The notes below the pieces were generated by a model that made no database searches, had not been told where the DNA came from, and saw only the letters and a program-made list of their open reading frames with translations. A stretch of DNA of 64,000 nt from Ichthyophthirius multifiliis (lineage: Eukaryota > Ciliophora > Oligohymenophorea > Hymenostomatida). Location of the stretch: the NCBI RefSeq assembly GCF_000220395.1, contig NW_004085941.1, forward strand, positions 86,802 to 150,801. Reading direction: 5' to 3'. A program made the translations under genes and the position numbers. Of this stretch, positions 51,926 to 62,768 are shown in pieces; the first letter of the stretch is position 1, and each line of letters starts with the position of its first letter.

Positions 51926-53004
51926 ATGAAATATAATATTTTATTTATCTCTCTATTAATATTATTATTTATAAATATTGAAGGCATTTAAGCATAAGAA
52001 GAAGGTAAATAAATAAAGAAATAAATAAATAAATATATATAAAGATGATGATGAATTATTATTAGTTGATTCAGATTAAAATAATTAAAATTAATAAGAC
52101 GAATATAAAATTAATGAAGAATCGATGTAAGTAGAATAAGCTGGAGGTTTTAATAATAAAATAATATTAAAAAAATAAAAATATAAAACTAAAAAGAGGG
52201 AAATATGTAAGATTTAGAATAAAATGATTAATTAAAACAATAAATAAATAATTTATATGTGACATGTATCGTACTTTCAAGATTAAAAATAAATACTTAT
52301 GGAGAAAAATTATTATCCATATTAAAAAAAGTCACAGACAAAAAATAATAATAAAACCTTTATAGTAAAATTACTATTATGCATATAGTTGCATGTGTAA
52401 ATTTTGGATAATAAAATATTAATATGGCTTAAACTGTAAAATAATATATTTATATATATTTTTTTTTTTAAAAAAAAAAAAAAAAACAAGGTCATTTAAT
52501 AATTATAAGGTGAAAGTTTTGATATTAAAAATTATGATGATATGTTCTAATCCATAGATTTAAATTAATTTTCTAATACAAATTATTAATATGAATTAAC
52601 TGAAGAAGAATAAAGTATTCTTAAATTTATTGAGTAATTTGATGAAGCAATGAAATAGCATGCTAAGAGTAGTGGAAATAAAAATAAAAAATCATCTTCT
52701 TCTCCTTTGGGTGATGGTGATGGTGATGGTGATGATGATGAAGATATTCCTTAATTAAATAATAAAGATTTTGAACCTAAAATTGGTGGTTTTTCTTTTA
52801 CAGATGCATCTTAAACTGTTTAATTAGCTTATATTCTCGGAATATTTTTGGCTATATTTTCTATTATTTTATTGGGTATACGTTTTTTTCGAATAATATA
52901 TTTATTAATTTATATATTTTATTTTATAAGGTTATAAAGCTATAAATAATGATAACAATGTTGAAAAAACAAAGAAGAAAGATAAAAAGAAAAAATAATA
53001 ATGA
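51926..53004 (+). CDS. Type I membrane protein with acidic lumenal segment and basic tail
   Basis: ATG 51926 encodes a cleavable signal peptide (MKYNILFISLLILLFINIEG) followed by an acidic region. Four introns are read: 52005-52044, about 52128-52197 (GTAAGT donor), one ending AACAAG before 52491, and one near 52873-52930. The lumenal part has VTCIVLSRLKINTYGEKLLS and a second helical block (YELTEEEQSILKFIEQFDEA), then Ser-rich and a (Gly-Asp)n acidic run at 52711-52745. A single TM helix (AYILGIFLAIFSIILLG) precedes a short cytosolic tail dominated by Lys (KKDKKKKQQ, TGA 53002-53004). A Lys-rich tail right after the TM suggests ER/early secretory localisation (inference). Family not recognised. 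Confidence 0.7.
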
Positions 53005-53637
53005 ATGTATTATTATATAATTATATGAACAAAAAAAAAATTATTTAAAATATTTAAAAAATATATATTTTTTTTTTATTTTTTTTAGTATTTTTGTTTT
53101 TGATTTTAATAATATTTATATATTATTTTTTTCTAATATAAAAAAAAATAAAAAATTATATTAATTTAAATATTAATGAATTTATAATACCAATAAAAAG
53201 TTGATTAACAAAATAGTAAAAAACACTTTATTTATAACAAATTTTATCGCAAACAATATTTTATTATATATTTTTTTTAAAAACAATGTTTATAATATAA
53301 AACTAATTTTTTTTAAAAAAAGAAATCATTTTACTTAATTTTATAAAAATAAATTAAATTTAGACTTTTACTTAGAATTTTTGTATATTAAAAATTTATA
53401 TATTATTAGAAAAATAATAAAGCTAAAAAAAATACGATTAATCTAATAACTATATTAATTTATTATATTCTATATGCTCTTTTGTAATTCAGTCCATAAA
53501 TTTAAAATGAAAATAAGGTTGAGTTAAAATGTTTCTTCTTATTAAAAAAAATAAATATAATTTTTTTTTTAATTAACTTATAAATAATACCTATTTTACA
53601 AATTTAATAAAAATTATATAAAAATCCGCAAAAGCCC
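53005..53637. other. Spacer between convergent genes
   Basis: About 630 bases, A/T-rich, no frame of coding composition. Confidence 0.5.
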
Positions 53638-54060
53638 TCAGTTATTATTTCTTAATCCTTTTTATTTGATTTAAGATCTTATTTTTTTTATCTTCTTATG
53701 AACCCAACTTTTTTTATACATTTGAGTAATAAATCTTTTGATAATTTTCTATAGCAGTAGGTATTACACATCCTTTAACCTTTATATGTATATTTTTTAT
53801 TTAAAGTCAAGGGTTTTAAAAATTGCCTTAATGAAACATCTGCATGCATATCCAACTATATTTTCTAATAAATATAAGAAAAGTTTTTTATTGCCTAAAT
53901 AATTTTTTAAATTTGATTGTTAAAGATTTATTCTTTTATATAATTAAACATATATATTATCTTATAAAATTAAACATATTTTTTGTTAATTTAAACTATT
54001 TATTTTATTATATAGTTATAATTAATTGCTTAAATATCTTTTTTATGGATTAAGCATAAG
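53638..54060 (-). CDS. Probable basic helical protein, 3' part
   Basis: Minus-strand frame ending at TGA 53640-53638 encodes a Cys- and Lys-rich helical segment (ENIVGYACRCFIKAIFKTLD; QYLLLQKIIKRFITQMYK; WVHKKIKKIRSQIKQK). All three minus-strand frames are open here because TGA is rare, and one other frame also reads plausibly, so the choice is not certain. No start codon was found; the frame runs up to about 54060 through A/T-rich sequence. The plus-strand Phe/Leu-rich frame at 53844-54053 looks like a shadow. Confidence 0.3.
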
Positions 54061-54514
54061 AATTTTTATTTACTTTATAAATTATTTTTGATTGCTTTTT
54101 TAATTTTTTAGTTTATAAAAAATAAATGAAAAATAAAATGAAATTAGTTTAAATCTAAAATCAGATAAATTTGATAGTTTTTTAATATTATTGCATAAAT
54201 AAAAAGGCATTATTTTATGAAATTGTTATGAAAAAAGATTTACAAATAAATATAAAAAAATATTTAATTTTTTTTAAAAAAAAGAAATATTAAAATATAG
54301 AAGTCAAATTTCGCAAATGTTTTTTTTAAAATTATTATTATTATTTTTTTTGTTTTTGTTTTATTTTTAAAAACTCGATCTACAAAAAAAAAGCCTAGAA
54401 AAAACAGATTATGATTTTATTTTTCAAAAAAAAAAAGCATTACTGAATAAATATAATAAAACCCTAATAAAAAGCAATATTTGAAATTTAATATTTATCT
54501 TAAATTACTATAAA

Positions 54515-54586
54515 ATCCTCGTAGCTCAATGGTAGAGCAGTGGCCTCCTAAGCCAAAGGTTGTGAGTTCGAGTCTCGTCGGGGATG
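54515..54586 (+). tRNA. tRNA-Arg(CCU)
   Basis: A 72-nt cloverleaf. Acceptor stem ATCCTCG pairs with CGGGGAT (one G-T); D arm GCTC/GAGC with a GG-containing loop; anticodon loop CTCCTAA giving CCU with T33; T arm GTGAG TTCGAGT CTCGT. The A box (TAGCTCAATGG) and B box (GAGTTCGAGTC) fit Pol III promoters. Pair 27-43 is a G-A mismatch. Reads AGG (Arg). There is no intron, and it is much more GC-rich than its surroundings. Confidence 0.95.
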
Positions 54587-54596
54587 TTTTTTTTTT
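54587..54596 (+). terminator. Pol III poly-T terminator
   Basis: Ten T residues directly after the tRNA discriminator base. Confidence 0.85.
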
Positions 54597-55715
54597 ATTT
54601 TTGTATATTGATTTTTTTTTGTTAAAATTCAATTTTTTATAATTTAAATTTTTTTTACATTCATATTAAATTATTTAATAAGAATATTTTTTATGAATTC
54701 ATTAAAAAAATATATATATACATTCTCTAAAAAAAAAATATATAGAGAAATATAATAAATTTTGTATTTATTTCTTTATTTATATGTTAAAATTTTATTT
54801 AGTCTTTTTTTTTTTCTTAAAAAATAATGTTTTAATTTATAGTTAAAATAAAAGTTTAGTTTATTTTATTATAATATAAATATCATTTATCAAAATATTT
54901 TTTTTAGAAAAATAAGTAAAGTCTTTGAAAATCCTACTTTCTTATGTTTTTTTTAATTTTAATTTAAGAAATTTAATAATTTGCATTTTTTTATTTATTA
55001 CATTTTTTAAATTAATACTATCTCATGTATTATTCTTATTTTTTTTATCAAATTCAATATTTATTAGTTTATTGACTTAATTTATAATTATTAAAAAATA
55101 TTTACTTTATTTTAATATTCATGTGTTAATTATCTAAATTTATTAAACTATATACCAAGATGATTTAATTTTTATTTTTTGACATATTTACTATTAAAAG
55201 AACTTTATCAATTTTTTTTTTCTGGAAAATATTTTTCATAATATCAAACTATTTCAAAAAGAATAAGTCAAAATTAATATTTATTTTTAGCTTATATTTA
55301 TTTTTTTAAACCATCTAAATATTATTAAGATTATATGATTTTAAGTTATGAAATAATATTTTTGTCAAAATTTTTTTTTCTTATCTTATATCTATAATAT
55401 CTTAAGAATAATTATTTATCTAAATATTCTTTGCTTTTGTATTGTATTTTTATATTATTGTTTAGAAAGAGAAATTATTGATATATGGCTATAATTATTT
55501 TTTTAAATATTTTATTATTGTTAATGTTTTTTTGCTTGGTTTTATTATACGAAAAAAAAATTCAACCTTCATTAGATAGATTTCAATATCTGATTAACTT
55601 TAAATTAGTTTTTTTTTTATAATAATCAAGAATTACTATAATTGTATTCTTATAATAAATCACTAAATTCAACAACATTAATTACTAAAATAAGGGATGC
55701 AGAACCTATATCTTT
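54597..55715. other. Intergenic spacer
   Basis: About 1.1 kb of A/T-rich sequence; nothing recognised. Confidence 0.55.
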
Positions 55716-56330
55716 ATGTCTAAAAGTAATCATAGTTACAGTAGCAAAACAATAAGCTCTAATATATTTAACATACCAAACAGATTATTAAATAGTTTAT
55801 TTTAAAAGCAAGAAATACAAGAAAAATTTATTCTTGATTAATTCCAAAATAATAAATAAGATACTAAATGAGCTAAAAATACAGTTGTAAAAAAGCTTTA
55901 TAGTATTTGGATTTAATTGGAAAATTTTATTTTACAAATTTTAATTAAAGAATAATAATAAAAAAAAATATATTATATTTATATTTAAAATAAATTACCG
56001 ACACATCGCTAAAAGAATGTAAAGAATTTTTAAGCATAAAAACACTAATAATATTGAAAATAAAATAATATGATAAAGTAAATTTCTTAAGTTAATTAAC
56101 ATTTTTAATAGAAATTAGTATTCATATTAATTAGTTTATTAATATTGATTAGAATTTAAGAAAATTAAAGTTTTATATATTAAAAAAAAAAATATATTAA
56201 TTTTAAATCAAATAGCATACCAAATAAATTTATATACTGATGAAGAAGAAAAACTTAAAATATTAATAAAATAAGTTATATTTTTTTTTGAAAAGAGATG
56301 CTTTTAAATATTATACTAAGCCTTGCCTCT
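55716..56330 (+). pseudogene. Unresolved, possibly broken gene
   Basis: ATG 55716 starts a good-looking frame (MSKSNHSYSSKTISSN; IPNRLLNSLFQKQEIQEKF) that meets TGA at 55869-55871. The same frame continues with coding-like sequence (AKNTVVKKLYSIWIQLENFI), and further coding-like pieces follow in other frames (ITDTSLKECKEFLSIKTLII; YQINLYTDEEEKLKILIK). No GT...AG intron that removes the TGA was found. It could be a decaying gene, a gene with sequencing errors, or an unusual splice. No family is recognised. Confidence 0.35.
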
Positions 56331-56847
56331 CCAAAATATATTCTAAGTAAAATTATTTTATTGATTATAATTTTCTTTTTTTTTGAAAATTATATAATTA
56401 ATTAATAATACTTATTTAATGATTGTCTAATTATTTAAAAATTTATGATTATTTTAGAAGAAAATATAGATACAAATTATTTAATCTTATAACTGCTATA
56501 TTATATATAATTTTTATCAAATCAAATCACCAAACCAAATATACCATTATTTATGCCCTATTTTATAATTAGATATTTACTTTATTGATATAGATAATTC
56601 CAATTAAAAAAGCTGATTTATATTAAAAATTATAAATTGCCTTTATTTGCAAGGTAAATAATTATTTGTATTGAATTTTTTAGCTTTATTATTTGTTTCT
56701 ATGAATCTTTTTAAAGATTAATTTATCATATTATGATTTATATTAATTATATTTTCATTCCATTTTTTCAAATTATAAAGATATATAAGTATATAAAAAA
56801 TAATTAATATTAACAAATAAACATTGTTATATTGCAAAAAAAAATAT

Positions 56848-58422
56848 ATGAGTTCTATAAATACAAATTAAGTATTAACCACCATTTAAAATAATAATAA
56901 TTTGTATTATCAAAAAGAAAAGTATTCGATACAAATTAGATCCCAAAAACGCAACTAACTTTTAAAAACTCATCGAATGTATCCTTAAATTAAGACTTTA
57001 TTTTCTTAAAATAAAAAAATATAAAATAAAATTAAAAAACTATCAATAGAATCTTTAGAGGAGCCTTTAAAAAGTCAAACATTAAATTTATATAAAAATG
57101 AATATCTACCTTAAAACTTATCTTAATTAATAAAATAGTTAAAAAATTCACAAACCATATTACAATTAAATGAAGCTTTTATTGGAATAAGAAAAATCTT
57201 ATCTTCAGAAGATGATTCTTTTTTATAGAAAGTCATAGATAATAATTGTATCCAATATTTTATCCAAAATGCATAATAAAATGTAAATCCTGTATTATAA
57301 CTGGAATCTATTTTTATTTTAACTTTAATATCTTCAGGGACAGAACATTAGATTAAATCAATAATAGAAAAAGGAGCGATTTCTGTATTTATTAATTTAC
57401 TTGAATCACCTTTTTTGGATATTTTTTAATAAGCAGTTTGGGCTGTAGGTACTTTAGCAAGTGAATAAAATAGCTATAGAGACCTTATTTTAGACACTAG
57501 GGCTTTAGAAAGTCTAATAAATATATATAATTAATAAATAAATGAGTAAAAAATAACTAAAAATGTAATTTGGGCACTAAGTTCTCTTTGTAGGGGAAAC
57601 CCAAAACCTTAATAAGAAAAAGTGAAAGACTGCTTAGATATATTTTGTAGAAGTTTTTTAGAAGAAAAAGATATGGAAACTATTCTTGATTGTATTTGGG
57701 GAATATGCTCTTTGTGTGAATATGGAGAAGAGCTTATTTAAAGAACTTTAGATTTTAGAATAATTTAAAAATTGGGCTTTTAATTAAAGAATGGTTTAGG
57801 GAAAATCTAAGTGGGGTGTTTGAGAATTTTAGGAAGAATTTTTTTAGGAAATGAAAATTAAATTAATTTTTTTTTAAATAATTATATGGAAATCCTTAAA
57901 TTAATTTTTGAGATTATTAAAGGCGGAAAAAAAGCAATTAAAAAAGAAGCTTTATGGACTTTAGGAAATTTAAGTGGATTTAAAATTGGTAGTAAAATTA
58001 TTTTGGAAGATTTTTATTAGATTATGTAAATTTTGGAATTTGCATTTAATTAAGTACAGTCAGAATTATAAAATGATGCTTTATGGATTTTAGGAAATTT
58101 AATTAAGTTTGGAAATAGAAATGATGTTTTATAAATTTTTAATGAAAGTAAATAATTTTTTTCTAATTTTTTTTAAGTTTTGGAAAGGAGAGAAGATATA
58201 GATTGCTTGATTTTGGGTTTGAAATGTTTAAAGTATTTACTTTAATAAAGTTAAGAAATTAAATACGGCTAAGAATATAATTTGCTCGCTTTGGAAATCG
58301 AAAGAAGAGGAAAGTTAAAAATTCTAGAATAACTTTAAAATCATCCTAATTAAATTGTATATGAAAAAACTGTTTTTATTTTAGAAAAGTATTTTGAAGT
58401 GGATAATGAATTTTTTATATGA
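56848..58422 (+). CDS. Importin subunit alpha (karyopherin alpha), divergent
   Basis: Intronless 524-residue frame, ATG 56848 to TGA 58420-58422. The N-terminus carries a basic IBB-like helix (IRSQKRNQLLKTHR). Armadillo repeats follow: QLESIFILTLISSGTEHQ, AVWAVGTLASEQNSYRDLIL, VIWALSSLCRGNPKP (a hallmark of importin alpha), CIWGICSLCEYGEELIQ, ALWTLGNLSGFKIGSKI and ALWILGNLIKFG. It is the cargo adaptor that binds nuclear localisation signals and importin beta. The length fits the family (about 520-550). The Asn of the WxxxN ladder is Leu, Thr and Ser in the first three of these repeats but kept in the two C-terminal ones, so NLS binding may rely on the minor site. Clean single-exon codon structure with no homopolymer problem. 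Confidence 0.95.
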
Positions 58423-58657
58423 TATTATTTTTAAAAAATTTAATTAATTTATTTAAAGAAATATTTTATATCATATTATAAAAAACAATTATAATAAACT
58501 AATTAAATATGTAATTAAGAATATATTTTATAAGAGAAATATTATTTTTATTTATATTTTTTATATATAATTAAAATATCTCTTTTAAAAATTATAATAA
58601 TACATTTTTTTTTATTAAATATATACAATTATAATATTAATTAATATAGAATTTAAA

Positions 58658-59277
58658 TCATAAACTACTGTTAATGTTAGTCTTAGATTTTAAAGGAGAA
58701 TTAGAATAATAATATTTTTTCCAACATATTTAATATCTCTAAGCTTATTTTGTATTATTAACCCTTTCTAAAAATCTTTAATAACTTTTTTTTATTCTGT
58801 TTTAAAATAATCATAATATTAAATATGTTAATATTTATTTGGATAGGTATCTAATTCATAATTTTTATTAAATATTTTATTATTTATGTTTTTTTATATT
58901 TCTTTTTATTAATTAGTAGCCTTATAATGCAGTTTTTAAATTTTATCAACGTAATTTTATACTTTAAAGTATTTCTTCTTATTAAAATATTAATTTTAAG
59001 ATGTTTAACATTTCGGATATTTTTCTATAAAATTAGATTTTTCAAAAAAAATTGATTTTTCTAAAAAATTTGATTTTTCTTAAGGTTTTTTACATAAAAT
59101 ATTTTCTTATGAATTATTAGTTTGTTCGATATTTTTTATGGATACGTTAAAGCTTTTTTATTCTTTTGGTATTACTTTAAATGAAATTTATTTTATTGCA
59201 AATTTATTGTTTATTTAGGGTAAAGATTATTTAACTTCTAAACAAAATTTTTCTCCAAGTTCAGTTTTTTTTATCAT
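58658..59277 (-). CDS. Lys/Ser/Asn-rich protein with short EKSNFLEKS-type repeats
   Basis: ATG 59277-59275 (MIKKTELGEKFCLEVKQSL) opens a single frame of about 200 codons. Residues ~85-110 contain tandem units EKSNFLEKSIFFEKSNFIEK. The following part is Lys/Tyr/Asn-rich (KKYFKVQNYVDKIQKLHYKA). The natural C-terminus YYYSNSPLKSKTNINSSL, ending at TGA 58660-58658, is one frame away from the upstream sequence; one more base at the 6-T run 58715-58720 would join them. Without that, the frame runs on into A/T-rich sequence. Its composition suggests a disordered cytoskeletal or regulatory protein. It converges with importin alpha, 235 bp apart. Confidence 0.6.
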
Positions 59278-60341
59278 GTTTTATATAGATTATTTACTTT
59301 TTAATTATATATATTTGCTTATTTTATTTTTTATTTATTTATTAGTTCATTTAATTTAAAAACTTTAAATAATTTTCAATTTTATATGAAAAAAAGTTAA
59401 GAAATTAGTTAAGAAAATATTAAAACTTTTATTTTATGAAAAATACTACACAAAATTAATTTTTATTCATATTTTTTTTTTTTTTTCATAATGTATTAAT
59501 GTAAAATTATTTTATCATACATAAAATGAAAAAAAATATTTTATTAGAATTTAAATGAATTTAAAATTAAATTAATATATAAATTTTATTTTATAAATTT
59601 AAAAAAAAAAAAAAAAAAAAAAATTTTTTTATTCAAATAGATTAAAAGTTTATAATATAATAAAATAATATATATAATATTGATAAATATGTATTTAATA
59701 TTTTATATAATTTTTATGGATATTAAAAATGAATAAATAATTAATTTAAATTTAAATTTATATTGAAAAATTATAAATTATATATTTTACTTAATAAAAA
59801 TAACATATTATTACTATAATTTATATAAAATATTTATTATCTGTAAATTAAAATGTGAATATTTATAGATATATATGAGTATCTTATATTGCCTACTATT
59901 ATCTACTATTTAATATTGATACAACCTCTATATGAGAAAAATTTACTATGCTTCCATTAATCTTATTTATATAATACTTTTATTATATTTAAATTTTTAA
60001 AAAAGATTAACATTTCTATTAAAATAAATGATTATGGATGGAAATAAATTAAAATTTATAATTTTATTTTTTTATATCTATTTATTGAATAAATTATATA
60101 AAAAAATAAATATAATAAATTATTTTAAAATCTTTTTATTAGATAGATTTTTCAAAGTTTAAATAAATAATTTTTTATGTTAAAACATTAAATATTTAAT
60201 TAAATTTCTTAGAAAAAAATTAAAGAAAAAAATAAAATAAAAAAAAGCGAAAATTATAGAAAATAAAAAAGAAAAACTTTTAAAAATAATTTATAATATA
60301 TAAATACATATAAATCAAGTTAAATAATAGTTTATTTTTTA
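59278..60341. other. Intergenic spacer with long poly-A tract
   Basis: About 1.06 kb between divergent genes, with a long A-run near 59602-59622 followed by T's. No frame of coding quality was seen. Confidence 0.6.
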
Positions 60342-61744
60342 ATGAATTATTAAAAATAATCTAATTAACAGCAAGAATATTCAATTGTATCTTAAAGCAA
60401 ATTTCATAATAACTCGGGTTAATTTTTTTATAAAAAAAAAAAATAATTAAAAAATAGTTTATATTATTATTATTTATAATTAATAATCTATATATTTTTG
60501 ACACACATTTAATAAAATGCGTTTTTGATAAAAAAGATAAATAAGATAAATTTTCATTTCAAAAATTACACTCAGAATCAGATATAAATAAAATAAACAA
60601 TTAAAAAAACAGTGATAAAAGTACAAATGATGTAATTATGTCTCATTAAAATACAAATACAAAACACATCATGAAATAATGTTCTTTTTAATTAATGAAA
60701 CCATTATAATCGAATACAAAATATTATTTGATAGGCGATATTTCTATTGATTTTGACCTTTTAAGAGGCATGGAGAGTAGGTTTTCACCTTTATCAGAAT
60801 TTAAAACAATAACAAAGATAGAAATCGATATATTTAATTAATATGTTCATGTAAATATGATATAAAATTAAAATGGATTAACTGATTTTAAAGGAGTAAT
60901 TTATTAATTAAACTCAATGGGAGATTAGTTTACTCATGGAATTGCTTTATTATTAAAAAAATATTAAAAGTTAATAGATTTTAAGGTGAAGGCGGATAAA
61001 GCTAATCGAAGTTAGAAATACATTGAAAACTAATTATGGAATGAAGCAAAATAAAAAATAAAATAAACAATATTGGAAAAAAAATAACAGAACAAATATT
61101 TTGCTTATTTTGTTAAAAGAGGATCTTATTTAGAAGAAGTTATGGTTTGTTAAGGATATTCGACTTAGTTATTATCTGAATTGGGTTTGACTGCCGAAAT
61201 GTTTAAATAAATAACACTAAGGAAGGGAATTTTGGATTTTGTAGAACCTTTGTAAAGATATTATATTATTATAGAGTAATTTATGAATATGACGAAAAAA
61301 AAAATGCCGTGGGAAGAAGTAAATTTAATTACAATTGATAATTTTTAAATTCCAGTAAAAGTAAATGCTGAAAAAGTAGTTTTAAATAAATATAAAAGCA
61401 TATAAAATTATATAGCTTTTTTAAATATAAATATATCAAATTAAGTTTTAAATAATTTAAAAGAAAAAAGAAAAAAAGCATAGGATTTTCTTTAAAATTA
61501 AAATTATTTTAGTCATGGAGATGAAATCACTTATTCTTTATAAACTGAAATATTTATAGAAAAGTTTTATCCATAAATGATTTAAATGATGAAAAATAAT
61601 TAAAATAATAATAATAATAAACATAATATTATTTATAATTAAAATCTTATTAATAATAAAAAAGATAATATTAAAAATAATAATAAGGATAATATTAAAA
61701 AAAATAATAAAGATAATATTATACATAATTATAAAAATAATAAT

Positions 61745-61784
<40 letters not shown>

Positions 61785-61882
61785 GAATAGATATTAATAA
61801 TATTTATAATAGTAATAATAGGGATGATAATTGCTATAATAATTATAGTAATAACTATAGTAATATTAGTATTGTTTTGTGA
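60342..61882 (+). CDS. Paralogue 1 of a tandem gene pair, unknown conserved protein with poly-Asn tail
   Basis: Two exons (60342-60417 and 60537-61882) give 473 residues. The N-terminus is Gln/Ser/Asn-rich. A folded region begins near residue 95 with YYLIGDISIDFDLLRGMESR and continues with DFKGVIYQLNSMGDQFTHGI. It includes a PAS-like stretch GYSTQLLSELGLTAEMFKQI then LRKGILDFVEPLQRYY, and a C-terminal part PWEEVNLITIDNFQIPVKV. The tail is almost all Asn, including an (AAT)n run at 61738-61786. The downstream neighbour encodes the same architecture with clear similarity throughout, so this is a recent-to-moderate tandem duplication. The PAS resemblance is weak and inferred from the GYS...LG...F pattern. 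No catalytic motif is recognised. Confidence 0.8.
61738..61786 (+). repeat. (AAT)n repeat encoding poly-Asn
   Basis: Uninterrupted AAT repeat in the C-terminal coding region of paralogue 1. A similar AAT repeat lies at the matching place in paralogue 2 (63961-64000). Confidence 0.9.
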
Positions 61883-62768
61883 TTATAAATTTAAATGGCT
61901 TTAAATGAATTAGCCCTATTTCAATTTACAGAAAATCTATTGATAAATTTATTTAGTATAATTTTTTTTTTTAATTTATTAGATGCTTTTTTTTTCTTTT
62001 TTTTTAAGATAAGGAAAAGTTAGAAATATTATTAAATTTAATAAATAAAAAAAGGAAAAAAAAAACTTAAAAGAATTTTTTTTGAAATAATCATTAAATT
62101 AGAAAATTCATAAGATATAATTTTTTTTAATTCATATTGTTTTATATATATATTTATTCGTATATATTTATATTATTTAAAAAACATCAAAGATATAATA
62201 AATTATTATTAATATTTTTTTTTTTTTTTAGTATTTTATATTAAATTTTTTTAGAAAATTTAATTTTTTTATAATATTTATAGTTTAATTATAACATTGA
62301 AAATAATAAAAAAAAAATATTTTATTCGCATAATAAAATAAGAATTAATATCATTTTTTTTTAAATTATTTATTTTTAATTTATAATTTTTTCTATTCTA
62401 TTATTTTACGTATTTTTTTTTTTCCCCTTTTTGATATTATTTTTTATTTTTGATATATTTTAATTTATTAATTTAATAAGAAAATTATCTTTTTCTATAA
62501 TTAATATATTCATTAATTAGCATTAAGAAAAATTTAATTATAATAAAATTTAAATTAATTAAATCTCTAAATAAATAAAAGGAAAACTTAATTCTAAAAT
62601 AAAAAAGAAATATAAAAAATTTAAACAAAAAATTCAAAAATAATTTATAAAAAAACAAAATAAATTATTTATAATAAAATTCAAAAGCAAAATATAATAA
62701 AAAAATATATAATTAATTATAAAATAAAAAATATATAAAAACAAAACAAATCAGAACAGATCAATAAA
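61883..62768. other. Spacer between tandem paralogues
   Basis: About 890 bases of A/T-rich sequence with poly-T and poly-A runs; A-rich leader before the second gene. No coding frame. Confidence 0.6.

Noticed and set aside
61538-61726. Minus-strand Ile/Phe-rich ORF
   Set aside because: Shadow of the Asn-rich tail of paralogue 1.
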